Source: Archilochus colubris
Lineage: Eukaryota > Chordata > Aves > Apodiformes > Trochilidae
Assembly (NCBI GenBank): GCA_023079485.1
Contig: CM041090.1
Location: 40,552,874-40,616,873, forward strand
DNA length: 64,000 bases
Reading direction: 5' to 3'
A program made the position numbers and the translations under genes. The notes beneath the pieces are model-generated. The model was not told where the DNA came from. It made no database searches and saw only the letters and a program-made list of their open reading frames with translations. Shown one piece after another: positions 37,076 to 46,507 of this stretch (positions are counted from its first letter, which is position 1; each line of letters begins with the position of its first letter).

Positions 37076-37347
37076 AACACAATTTAGCTTAGCTACAGAG
37101 TCCTGGCAGCAGTTCATCTCAGGATGAAGTTGCAACTGCTCCATTTTCCCTACCTTTGTACCTTGAAGAGATCTGGGATATGACCACTACAGAGGTCTGA
37201 ACATGGACCAGGGTGAGGTGTGTGAATTCAGTACAATTCATTTCTTTCTGTCATCTGCCATCTCTGCTTCCATAATGGGCTCAGCACCTGAGGCAGGAGA
37301 GCCAGTCCATGGGTAGGGCATTTCCTCTGGACCTTTGGGAGGCATGG

Positions 37348-37450
37348 GTTTAGTTTTCTGCTCTATGACTGATTTTCTTTGTGAACTTCAGTAACTTAGA
37401 CTCTGATTCTGTGTCACGTGTAAAATAGTGGTAATAACCTGACCTTTCAT
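37348..37450 (+). repeat. MIR-like ancient SINE
   Basis: The block order is 'tttctgctctatgactgatt', 'ctttgtgaacttcagtaact', 'tgtaaaatagtggtaataac' and 'ctgacctttcat', which follows the MIR core and 3' part ('tctgccactaactagctg...gtgaccttgggcaagtcact...ctgtaaaatggggataataa...cctacct'). Highly diverged. The call is by eye. Confidence 0.5.
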
Positions 37451-38412
37451 CACTAATGCACAGAAAAGAAAATAAATTAAAGAAATGTTAAGAGAATCAG
37501 CCATTAATGTGTTGAGAGCCCAAGGGAATGCAGTACCTGCCCTGGGGAGATGAACTAATTGGGAAGGACTGAAGTAAATGGATGAGGTAGTTTAGGTTTG
37601 TGGGTGAAAGGGGTGGAGGTATGGACAAGGTGGGGCAGGGAGATGTGATTCCTGCAAAACATTTGGCAGGCAGGGAAAGAGGGTGTTGGAACTGGAGATC
37701 TACTGAGGGGAATGAGTGGGGGAACAGGAGATGTAACCCCCCAGGAAAAAAACTAATTTTTGAGGAAAAACTTCATCAAGAACACTATTTTGAGTTCCTG
37801 GGTTAGAGGGACTTGTGGGTTTGGGGACTGCTCTCTGTATCACACTGAGGTGGCTGCAGGGACATTTCCTGCCCTCCTCACCAGCATCACTTGGGCTTGT
37901 TAAATGAAAGGACTCTCTGAATGTCCCAAACTGAACTGTTTGTCCCCAGGGTTTCTCTTTGTCTTGTTTACTTTTTAGTTTACTTGTATTTTTCTGGAAA
38001 AAAAAGTCCTCATTGTCTGCTTTGACAAAAATCTAAATAATTTGGGGAGTAAACTGGCAGTGTCTGGGTAAAGCAGTGGGTTTCTGGGTTTGGATGTTGT
38101 GCAGTGTTTCTAAATGAAGTCACAATGCAGGTGACAACAGCAGTCATGGCAATCAACTCCTCTGGTGCCTGAACTCAGCAGTCTGGCTGAGCTCTGGCCA
38201 TCTCTGAGGGCTGTAAAAACAAGACAGGCTCTTAACAAGTGCTCTGTGGGTCACTTGTGTGAGACTTCCAGCTTCACCAATCTTTTCCAACATAAATGGG
38301 TCAAATGGTCTTTCAAAAGGCTCTATCCAGGATCCAGGGAACTACAGAGCTGTAATACAGGTGTTTGTATGGACAAATTGGTGAAAAAGGGTGGACATGT
38401 GCATAAATATGA
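37451..38412. other. Unique intergenic sequence
   Basis: Nothing is recognised. Short open frames only. Confidence 0.4.
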
Positions 38413-38438
38413 TTGAACTTCCTCATGAGGAAGTTCAA
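38413..38438. repeat. 26-bp perfect palindrome
   Basis: The arm TTGAACTTCCTCA (38413-38425) is followed immediately by its exact reverse complement with no loop. It can form a cruciform or a perfectly symmetric protein-binding site. The pairing stops cleanly at both ends. Confidence 0.95.
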
Positions 38439-39972
38439 AGGATGTTATCTCTGTTAAACAGGACAGTATGGTCAGTATTATTACCATAATTAACAGTTTT
38501 TTGATGCACCTTTATTTACAATAGGACCTAACAGAAAATATCACTGCTTTTGTGTCAGGATCAAACTTTAAGTCCTTTGCATCCTGGCTGCTTTCACCAG
38601 TGTATTTCTTCTCCTCATGGAGACTGGAAATGTTATCCATGTTCCCTCCTATTCCTCTTAATTCAGAATGCTGGCACAAGAACATGCTAAGAAGATTTGG
38701 AGGGTCTTTATTAGCCAAAACTGTATCAGTTTTCTGCTCTGCAGAACCTGGGGATCCATCTAGTGCTGGTTCTTTTCTCTGAGGATGTCACATCACCCTG
38801 ACAGAGCTGGGCTTTGCATCCCCATTTGCAAGGTTTCTACTTCAGAGTTTAGCCAGCAAGGGACTATAGCAATTGAGGCCAAGTAAGCTTGTTTTTCAAG
38901 TGCATAAAATATCTTCCTCAGCTGGAAAGATATCTTGAAAATAAATAAGAAAATTTTCTATCCAGGCATCTGTCATCTGTCGTTTCCATCTCGAAGGAAG
39001 ATTCCAAACGTTTGAGAATACCTCAAGGTGTAATGAGCCTTTGGTGAAGTCAGTACTCAGCTGGCAGCTCCTTGAGAAATCCTCATTATTTTCACACCTC
39101 TGTTAAGAAGGTCAATAAAAGGTTTAAAGAGAACTTACTTACCTGCAAAGGAATTGTTCTCCTCTGAGCCTTACCTGAGTTCTGACACTACCCAGCAGAC
39201 CTTTTTTTACATTGTTCCCCTTCAGTCCAGCAAGTCAGATTTTCTCTAAGCAGTAACAAGGAAGAGTGGAGGGAAAATCAGATTGTAGATCTCTTTCATG
39301 TTGGTTTTTAACAAGGAAAACATTTTATTAAGAATTATCCTGAATTCCTGTCCAACAAATTAACAGATTTCCACCTTAAATATTCAAGTATCAACTGTGT
39401 CAGCTATTTTTCCTGAAACACAGATGACAGGAGCAACTTTAATAAACTGTTTCATGTGTGAGACACCATCACTTTAATTAACTGTATTGTGCATTTTAGA
39501 CCCTGCCCATGTTGCCTGTTGGAAGATAAGACAGATCAAGCCTTTTTTAGTGCTGAGAATCTCAATTTTGGCTTCCTTATGTATCTGGAGTGGATGTCAC
39601 CTGTTGGACTTCCAGACATCCAGGGAACATTGCTGCTTGTTTCACCGGTAGCACTAAGGCCACCTGGGGAAATAATTCTGACAAAAAAATCTAGTTTTCT
39701 TATTTTTTCAATTTTAATACATTTATATATGTCATATCATCATCAAAGCCTCCAAACTCTACAGACTTGTAGAGAGAGAAGAAAGTTTTACAGCTGCTGT
39801 AACACTTGAGAGTATGCAGAGGAGAATATTTGTAATTTAGATTCATTGGTACAAAAAAAGAAACAGTTCCTTGTTGTGTAGTAACTGTGACTCTTAACAG
39901 TGTGCTGTACACAACATTACACAAAAATCTCTCCCTAGGTTGCTCTCAGTTCTCTCCACTGTAGACTCTACT
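38439..39972. other. Unique sequence with a weak regulatory-looking patch
   Basis: At 38960-39130 the sequence has 'ctgtcgtttccatctcgaag', 'ccaaacgtttgag', 'aaggtgtaatgagc' and a T-box-like 'ttcacacctctg', with three CpGs in 60 bp. This is the only part that stands out. The rest is unremarkable. Confidence 0.3.
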
Positions 39973-40868
39973 ATAGAATCACAGAATCATAGAATTGGCT
40001 GGGTTGGAAGGGACCTCAGAGATCCTCAAGTCCAACCCTTGATCCACTCCCACTGCAGGTCCCAGCCCATGGCACTCAGTGCCACATCCAGGCTCTTTGG
40101 AAAGATCTCCAGACACGGAGAATCCACTCCTTCCCTGGGCAGCCCATTCCAAGGTCTGATCACCCTCTCCAGAAAGAAATTCTTTCTCATCTCCAACCTA
40201 AACCTCCCTGGCACAACTTGAGACCCTGCCCTCTTGTCTTGCTGAGAGTTGCCTGGGAAAAGAGCCCAACCCCCCCCTGGCTCCAACCTCCTTTCAGGGA
40301 GTTGGAGAGAGTGATGAGGTCTCCCCTGAGCCTCCTCTTCTCCAGCCTCAACACCCCAGCTCCCTCAGCCCTTCCTCACAGGACTTGTGCTGGATCCCTT
40401 CACAGCCTCCTTGCTCTTCTCTGGACCTGCTCCAGCACCTCAATCTCCTTCCTGAGCTGAGGGGCCCAGAACTGGACACAGGACTCAAGCTGTAGCCTCA
40501 CCAGGGCTGAGCACAGGGGCAGAATCCCTTCCCTGGACCTGCTGGCCACGCTGTTCCTGAGCCAGCCCAGGATGCCATTGGCCTTCTTGGCCACCTGGGC
40601 ACACTGCTGGCTCATGTTCAGCTTCCTGGCAATCCAGACTCCCAGGTCCCTTTCTGCCACTGTGTGCCCAGCCTGGAGCTCCCCATGGGGTTGTTGTGGC
40701 CAAAGTGCAGGACCCAGCACTTCGAATGTTAAACCTCATCCCATTGGAATCAGCCCAACTCTCCAGTCTGTCCAGGTCCCTCTGCAGAGCCCTCCTGCCT
40801 TCCAGCTGATCCACACTCCCCCCTAGCTTGGTGTCATCTGTGAATTTGCTGATGATGGACTCAATACC
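39973..40868 (-). repeat. CR1 LINE, long young-family copy with frameshifted RT end (copy E)
   Basis: At about 896 bp this is the longest CR1 in the window. Reading the minus strand, it ends (3') at 39973 in 'atagaatcacagaatcatag', and its 5' limit is about 40868. The 3' 380 bp match copies A-D, with differences such as 'cctcaagtcc' and 'ccaaggtctgat'. Upstream, the minus frame 40400-40720 carries [20 protein letters not shown] and [20 protein letters not shown], typical of the C-terminus of CR1 ORF2 reverse transcriptase. The more N-terminal part continues in another frame (within 40485-40814, [20 protein letters not shown]), so at least one frameshift breaks it. It is a dead element that still shows how the 3' untranslated region follows the coding end. 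Confidence 0.95.
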
Positions 40869-42113
40869 CTAAACTATAACTCACAGGTCTAGAGGAGGTT
40901 CCCTTGGAGTTTCTGATAAGGATTTTGTTTTGTTTTGGTTTTGGTTTTTTTTCCTTTTCTTTTTTCTTTCTTTCTTTTTTCTTTCTTCTTTTTTTCTTTT
41001 TTTTTTTTTTCTTTTTTTCATTCCTGCTATTTTTTCACTCCCCCAAAAAAAGATTTACCATCCCCATCTGGGTTTTGAATATCTCAACAACTTCCCACGT
41101 GTTTTCAACACTCCTCCCTCATACCTCATTACAGAGTTGGTGGCAAGATATTGTCTTTCATTTGCTCAATCATTCACTTTACAGAAAATACCTCAGGTTC
41201 TCCATAAGGATATCTCACAAGGATTCTAGTATGGCTTTTTCTCTTTGACCTTTTCCCAGCCCTGGAGCATTCACCAGGTATTTTGTGGTCATGGTTGCTC
41301 ACCTGAGGAGACAAGAAATACAGATCCAGCCATAAAGATGTTTCCATAGGCACTGCTATCCAAGAGACCTCAACTGCCTGCATGGATACATGAGAAGCAG
41401 GAGTAGAATCCATGTGGACAACACATTTTGAACTCTAATTACCATGTGGTAAATCCTCATTCTTTATTGTATTGTCAACAGTCAAGGAACCTGCTCTGAT
41501 GTGGAGGCTTGGGGTACTGCTGACAGAGTTAATGGATGAATCTTGGGGGAATGCTCTTTTTCCCACTTGACATTCAAGTCACTTTTCTTAATTGTGAAAA
41601 CATCTGTAAGAAGAACTGAATGAGTTGTAGGCCTTGACAGCTGATCTTCCCATGACTCATTCCACAAAGACAAACTTGTCTTATACTTGTCCTTTATCTT
41701 CATCCAAAGTGTTTGCCAAGAGGAGTGTCTGATTTTTGCTTAAATGATAATATTAAATTTCAGATTTTCCATCTGAAGCCTTTTCTCCAGAAACAGAAGG
41801 GAAGCTCCATATTGGGGCAGTAATAAGATTTTAAGAGTTCTTTTGGATAGAGCCAGGGTAGTGAGGAAGGCTCTTCAGGCTTTTCCACCTTCTTCCATAA
41901 AGATTAAAGAGGAAAGCTGGTTTTATTCAATCTTTGGTTGATACAAATTTTCTTCTGCATGAAGAGATGTCATTTGCACGTGGATCTAATACCCACAGTG
42001 GGGTCACATGCAGATATTAACAGCAAGTTGTCTATACCTGAGCTACTTATCTAACTTCCAAACTAATGAATTAAAAGAATTAAGGTGTATCAGTCACTCT
42101 CCATAACAGCTGC
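40869..42113. other. Unique sequence with a pyrimidine tract
   Basis: Unique sequence apart from the T/C-rich tract listed separately. The 99- and 114-codon plus frames at 40904-41248 are F-rich translations of that tract and not genes. Confidence 0.5.
40925..41035. repeat. T/C-rich low-complexity tract
   Basis: About 110 bp of nearly pure T with scattered C and G, (TTTC)n-like in the middle. Such tracts vary in length and often contain assembly errors. Confidence 0.9.
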
Positions 42114-42118
42114 CCAAA
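42114..42118. repeat. Target-site duplication, left copy
   Basis: CCAAA immediately before the LTR, matching CCAAA at 42907-42911. A perfect 5-bp duplication is expected for ERVL-type (class III) and some class I integrases. Confidence 0.85.
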
Positions 42119-42906
42119 TGTCACGGTTTAACACTGGCCCGGCAATTAAACCGAATAACAGAGGCTCTCTATTAATCTCTCTCTCCTCCTTGATCAAGAA
42201 AGGAGAGAGAATAAGGGAGAGAGACTGATGGGTTGGAAACTAAACTACACAACTTTAATGAACAGTAGTGATAAATAGGAAAAATTACTAAATCTATACA
42301 AATATACAGGAAAATGGAAACCACATTCCTCCCCCCTCTCCCCCAATAACTCTCACATCACCACCGAGGCTGCAGGGCAGCCCTGGGAAAGTCCAGGCTG
42401 GACTCCTGGAGTCGGCAGCAGTCGGGAACCGGAGGCAGGAACACACAGATATGGGCTGGGATGGATCAGGAGCACAGGCAGACAAACGGACGGGATCCTT
42501 CCAGGATGCTGAGTGAAGGAAGGGAGGAAGGGAAATCAGGAAAAGATCTGGCTCGGCCCTCGTGATGCCTCAAATTTATACTGAGTGTGACGTATATGGG
42601 ATGGAATCCTCTGTTTGGTCAATTCTGGCATCTATCTTGTCTGCTCCTCCCCAAAGGAGGGCTCAGGTGGGACCTCTGTATCCTCCTGGACGGTAAAATG
42701 TTTTCCTCAGAGCTGAGCAGTGTCCTTGGCTCTGCACACCAGTCTCTAGCAGTAACTATAAACATCAAGTGTTATCAATCCTAGAAACACACACTGTCTG
42801 AGAAACTTGCTGTTAATTTCAGCAAGTGCAACTACTTACAAGAGACTGAGCTAAAAGTAAAAGTACAAAACAGAAAATCACCTTTATCCTGGCCCAAACC
42901 AGGACA
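42119..42906 (-). mobile_element. Solo LTR of an ERVL-like endogenous retrovirus
   Basis: The element is 788 bp. In its own (minus) orientation it begins TGTCCTGGTTTGGGCC, the typical start of avian ERVL LTRs, and ends ...TTAAACCGTGACA, so it has TG...CA ends. A TATA-like TATAAATT (minus strand, 42573-42580) and an ATTAAA polyadenylation-type signal (42254-42259) sit in the expected promoter-then-poly(A) order. A perfect 5-bp target duplication (CCAAA) flanks it. No internal gag, pol or env sequence and no second LTR are present, so the provirus was lost by LTR-LTR recombination. The intact ends and duplication point to modest age. The family assignment rests on the terminus and the duplication length. 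Confidence 0.9.
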
Positions 42907-42911
42907 CCAAA
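42907..42911. repeat. Target-site duplication, right copy
   Basis: CCAAA directly after the LTR; see 42114-42118. Confidence 0.85.
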
Positions 42912-43094
42912 GCAACATGGACTGTTTGTTCCCTAAACTGTCCATTCCATGTGTTTTCCTGGCAAGCTGAGGGGCAGATGTCTCCAATGTAGGTATCTAA
43001 AATGACTTTAATAACTTTCCTCCATTATAGAGGAGTTTGGTAAATTTTGTTCTTCAGAGCCTTTGCACTCTCATGGCTGGCAAGTAGCTCTGCA

Positions 43095-43310
43095 GTCTTT
43101 CCCAATAGGTATAAATCAAGCAAGGACTTCTAATTCCAATTAGATAAGCTGTCAAAACAGTAATTTGATTAAATTAAAATGAAATTGATTGATAGTAAAT
43201 CACCTCCAAGTATAAATACCTAAACACCTTAGCAAACTTGTGTGTTTTAATCTATTGGGGTAATGCCTACTGAAACCTGCTTGCTAGCATGTGAACTGAA
43301 AATAAGACTT
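43095..43310. promoter_or_regulatory. Candidate conserved non-coding element
   Basis: AT-rich, with 'ccaattagataagctgtcaa', 'gtaatttgattaaattaaaa', 'attgattgatagtaaatcac' and 'ttaatctattggggtaatgc', which are dense homeodomain, PBX/HOX-like (TGATTGAT) and GATA-like sites. It ends at a T-run (43311-43320). Low complexity could mimic this pattern, so confidence is modest. Confidence 0.3.
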
Positions 43311-43429
43311 TTTTTTTTTTATTGAAAGGGGTTCCTAATCATGAAAGCAACCCAGAGATTGTAGCCAAAGGACTGATAGATCCTCCATCATTTGATGTCA
43401 CCAGCCCAGGACTGGCTGCTGTGTGAAAG

Positions 43430-43586
43430 GTTTGTGTCAGCTCCAAGTGACTCTCCGGTCAAACACAAATTATTGGGTTCAGCACAGGGGTAACCCAGTG
43501 AAAGTTAATGACCTGTGATATATAGGAAATCACACCAGATGATCTAATGGTTTCTTCTGGCCTCACACTCTATGAATCTATGAATA
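43430..43586 (+). repeat. Ancient CR1 fragment of a non-avian-type lineage
   Basis: The 3' end reads 'gacctgtgatatataggaaa', 'cacaccagatgatctaatgg', 'ttcttctggcctcacactct', ATGAATCTATGAA. This matches the CR1 type common in turtles and crocodilians ('acaggaggtcagactagatgatctaatggtcccttctggcct...tctatgaatctatgaa') and not the bird-type 'ggtcccttccaacc' ends. It is diverged and so probably pre-dates birds. The left limit is uncertain. Confidence 0.7.
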
Positions 43587-44166
43587 TGTATCCTCTGAGG
43601 TTGGCTGCTAATTATATTGCTAAGCAGGGGAATAGGCAGAGGCTGCTTCAAAAGAAGGATTTCAATTTATTCACTGGTATCCATTGTTTTTAGCTACATA
43701 TTCAGCTGGTTCACACCCAGCTTCTTTCCTTTCTTAAATTTTCCTGTTTTCCAAGGGCTGTAAGGGGAGCTGGGGTGTTTGGGGAAGCCTGGGCACTGGT
43801 AGCCTCCACTGTGAGAATTTGATGCTGTGAGAAGTGATTCACACTGCTCCCAAAAGGCACTGCCTTCCAGCATGTTACCACATCTTGGCAGCATTTGAAG
43901 GGCACCCTGCAAGCATGAAAGGCAGAAATGATGTTTCAGAGAGCCACAGTCAGTGCTAAGAAACCCTTTATGGTGGAATATGAAAACACAGAAATACATT
44001 TATTTCTTGTGTTCAGGGCTATTTGGACTATCAAGGGAGGCACAGCCTTCAGTAACTGGGCTTCTGTGTCTGTGGTGGCTGTTCTGGCTGCCTGTTTAGC
44101 AAAGTAAGGATTTTCCCTGGAATTATTTGCTGGAAAGACAGTGGGAATCAGAAGAGCTCTTTAGTT
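43587..44166. other. Unique intergenic sequence
   Basis: Nothing is recognised. The minus-strand frames 43694-43999 and 43711-43905 overlap and show no domain. Confidence 0.4.
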
Positions 44167-44550
44167 TGGGGAAGAGGAGGCTCAAGGGAGACCTCATCAC
44201 TCTCTACAACTCCCTGAAAGGAGGTTGGAGCCAAGGGGGGGGTCTCTGCTCCCAGGCAGCTCTCAGTAAGAGACTTGTCTCTCAGTAAGACAAGAGGGCA
44301 TGAGCTTAAGCTCTGCCAAGGGAGGTTTTGTTTGGATGTTAGGAAAAAAAACTTTCCAGAGAGGGTGATCAGGCATTGGAATGGGCTGCCCAGGGAAGTA
44401 GTGGATTCTCCGTGTCTGGAGATCTTTCCAAAGAGCCTGGATGTGGCACTGAGTGCCATGGGCTGGGAACTGCAGTGGGAGTGGATCAAGGGTTGGACTT
44501 GATGAGCTCTGAGGTCCCTTCCAACCCAGCTGATTCTGGGATTCTGTGAA
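44167..44550 (+). repeat. CR1 LINE, mosaic copy (copy F)
   Basis: Plus-strand CR1 3' end. The 3' part from 'gagagggtgatcaggcattg' (about 44359) onward is nearly identical to copies A and B. The 5' part (44167-44355) differs at many places: 'ctctctacaactccc', 'ctgctcccaggcagctctc', 'ggcatgagcttaagctctgcc', 'tttggatgttaggaaaaaaa'. A 19-bp internal duplication is present (44260-44278 and 44279-44297, starting CTCTCAGTAAGA). The tail is degraded (GATTCTGGGATTCTGTGAA). Confidence 0.93.
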
Positions 44551-44879
44551 TTCTGAGAACTTGTGACCCAACCTTCTGCAGTGCTGGGGCTGCCCACATC
44601 TGCTCACACCACCAGGCTCCTGTTGCTGGTTTTGTTTTGTTTTCCAGTTGGCTGGGAACATTATCTTTAAGCAGACAAGAAAATGAAAACAACGGACTCA
44701 AATTATCTCTCAAAAAAATAATCAAGGAAACATGGGTGTTGATAGGAGGGAAAAAATAAGAACTGAGGAAGAGGTCAGCAACCTGAGGGGAAGAAGGGGA
44801 GATTTGGAGAACGCTGGGGAAGTCCTGTCTGTTTACAAGCCCTGTTTATCCACACCTGGGGGTTAGAAATGCTGTCATC
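44551..44879. other. Unique sequence
   Basis: Nothing is recognised. The region 44690-44770 is A/G-rich. Confidence 0.4.
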
Positions 44880-45145
44880 TGAGGAGTGGCCCCATATTAC
44901 AAGAAGGTCAAGCACCAAGCAGACCTAATTAAAAGCTCATTACAAGAGACAATCTCCATTAGCATGCCGAGCTTCATGCAAATCCATTAGCACCAGGGCT
45001 CTCTTCGGAAGCTTTAAATTCCAGTCCTGTGCCCCAGGGACTGGAAACCATGGCCAGTTAATTTGCCATTCTCAGTCTGTGAACATTAGGCACAGTCCTC
45101 TTACTTTCTGGATTATTTCACATTCCAGCAAATTAGTTTTATCCG
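44880..45145. promoter_or_regulatory. Candidate conserved non-coding element with POU octamer
   Basis: Contains a perfect octamer ATGCAAAT (44976-44983) overlapping TCCATTAGCA (44983-44992). The same TCCATTAGCA decamer occurs 28 bp upstream (44955-44964), with GCATGC and CATGCA nearby. Additional 'cctaattaaaagctcattac' (TAATTA), 'gttaatttgcc' and 'aaattagttttatccg' sites follow. This organised repeat of homeodomain and POU-like sites in repeat-free sequence is typical of developmental enhancers. Conservation was not tested. Confidence 0.45.
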
Positions 45146-45488
45146 TTCTGAGAACATTTTAACAAAGAAAGTTCTTTTGGCATCACATGGATAAAATAAC
45201 AAGGGATAAAAGAATGAGCAGTTCCCCCAATCAGGAACAAATAACTTTAAATCTCTCCTGAAAATGCAGCCTTTCCTGTTATTCCCACCCCCCCTTCCTT
45301 TCATTTATCTTTCGGCAGTTGGATTTTTTAATTACGTTCCTGCAGCCAGATTCCCCTCCCTCTCTCTTTATGGTGGTGTTCTCAGGAGTTGTGTTTTTTC
45401 CCTTTATGCCATTGTAGCAGAACTTGACTAAAGATCTTCAAACTTGTTAAGTATAAAAGTTGGTAAACGATACTATTGTTTGAGTTAA
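45146..45488. other. Unique sequence
   Basis: Nothing is recognised. Short C-rich and T-rich runs near 45289-45296 and 45395. Confidence 0.4.
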
Positions 45489-45513
45489 GGGGAGGGGAGG
45501 GGGAGAAAGGGGG
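45489..45513 (+). other. Predicted G-quadruplex motif
   Basis: Four G-runs of 4, 4, 5 and 5 with loops of A, A and AGAAA. More G-runs follow to about 45552, and a poly-A of about 15 at 45559-45573. This fits the simple G4 rule. Function unknown. Confidence 0.7.
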
Positions 45514-45574
45514 AAAGGCAGTTTGTCTGGGGTGGTTGTGGGGAGGGGGAAGGTTGGAAAAAAAAAAAAAAGCA

Positions 45575-46194
45575 AAGAAAAAAGGCTCAAATGAACTGAA
45601 ATGGATCAAAGTAAACAGAGACATCTAAAAGCTTTTGTAAGTTAAAAGTGGCTATCTGTTGCAAGTCCTGCCTCATTAACTACTGATAGAAGCACTGTCT
45701 TGGCCTTCCAAGATATCTAATGCTGACTGCCTATAACCAGATGAACTCTGGGTTGTTCCCTCTTGCTCGTCCCTGGGCTGCCCCACACAACTGCTGAACC
45801 TCAACCTCTCCACAAATGTTTATCCTCTCCACTAGGTGCAGAGATTCAGTCCCCAGGCTTTGGTGCTGGCTCAGAGGAAGACAAGAAAGTTCAGAGAGGA
45901 GGAAGGAAGTGGGAGAAAGAAGGAAGTATCCCCAGAGTCAGTGTTTTGCCTGGGTGTCTGCTCTCTCTGCACCCTTTCTGTGCAGTTTTCTTTTTTTCTT
46001 TTTGGTTTTGATCAATAAAGAGAGAGAGAGATGGAGATCAGCCTCCCCGTTTGGGGTTACAGGATCCCCCATGTTTGGTGGGGGGAGCAAACTGAAACTG
46101 AGAGGCTTGTCTGGGGCAGCAGGGAGAGTGAGGAGGGATGGGGAGGGGGGAACACGATGGCTCTTTGACCAGGACCAGATAGGTCTCTGTGCAG
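45575..46194. other. Unique sequence with purine-rich runs
   Basis: Contains a further G-run cluster (46122-46150) that fits a G4 pattern and a short (AG)n at 46019-46031. The overlapping plus-strand frames at 45763-46199 have no domain. Confidence 0.4.
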
Positions 46195-46472
46195 AGTAAT
46201 ATTACAGCTCTCTCTCTCATAAACAAGCTGCATGCCGGCTTCTAAAGAGCCCATCTGGCATAGCTTTGAGAATGGCAATAATTACAAGCTGATGATGGAC
46301 ATGGAAGAAAAGCCCTGCTGAGCTAGCTCATAAGGAAGTACAGGCCAGGACTGTAGGGAAATTACAGGCTAAAACCCTTTCTAGTTTAGGCCTTTTGGTG
46401 TTCTTAATCACAGACTTTAAATGTTGTAATAAACACTGTTGCATTTTATTGACCAACTCCCACGACAGGCAA
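46195..46472. promoter_or_regulatory. Candidate conserved non-coding element
   Basis: Contains 'gtaatattacagctctc', 'ctgcatgccggcttctaaag', 'ggcaataattacaagctgat' (TAATTA), 'aaattacaggctaaaaccc' and 'gttgtaataaacactgttgc' (FOX-like TAAACA). It is repeat-free and bounded on the right by a (TTTTA)n repeat. Motif and composition evidence only. Confidence 0.35.
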
Positions 46473-46507
46473 TTTTTTATTTTATTTTATTTTATTTTTA
46501 TTTTTAC
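46473..46507. repeat. (TTTTA)n microsatellite
   Basis: About six TTTTA/TTTTTA units. Likely polymorphic. Confidence 0.9.

Noticed and set aside
40904..41248. F-rich plus-strand frames
   Set aside because: These are translations of a T/C-rich low-complexity tract.
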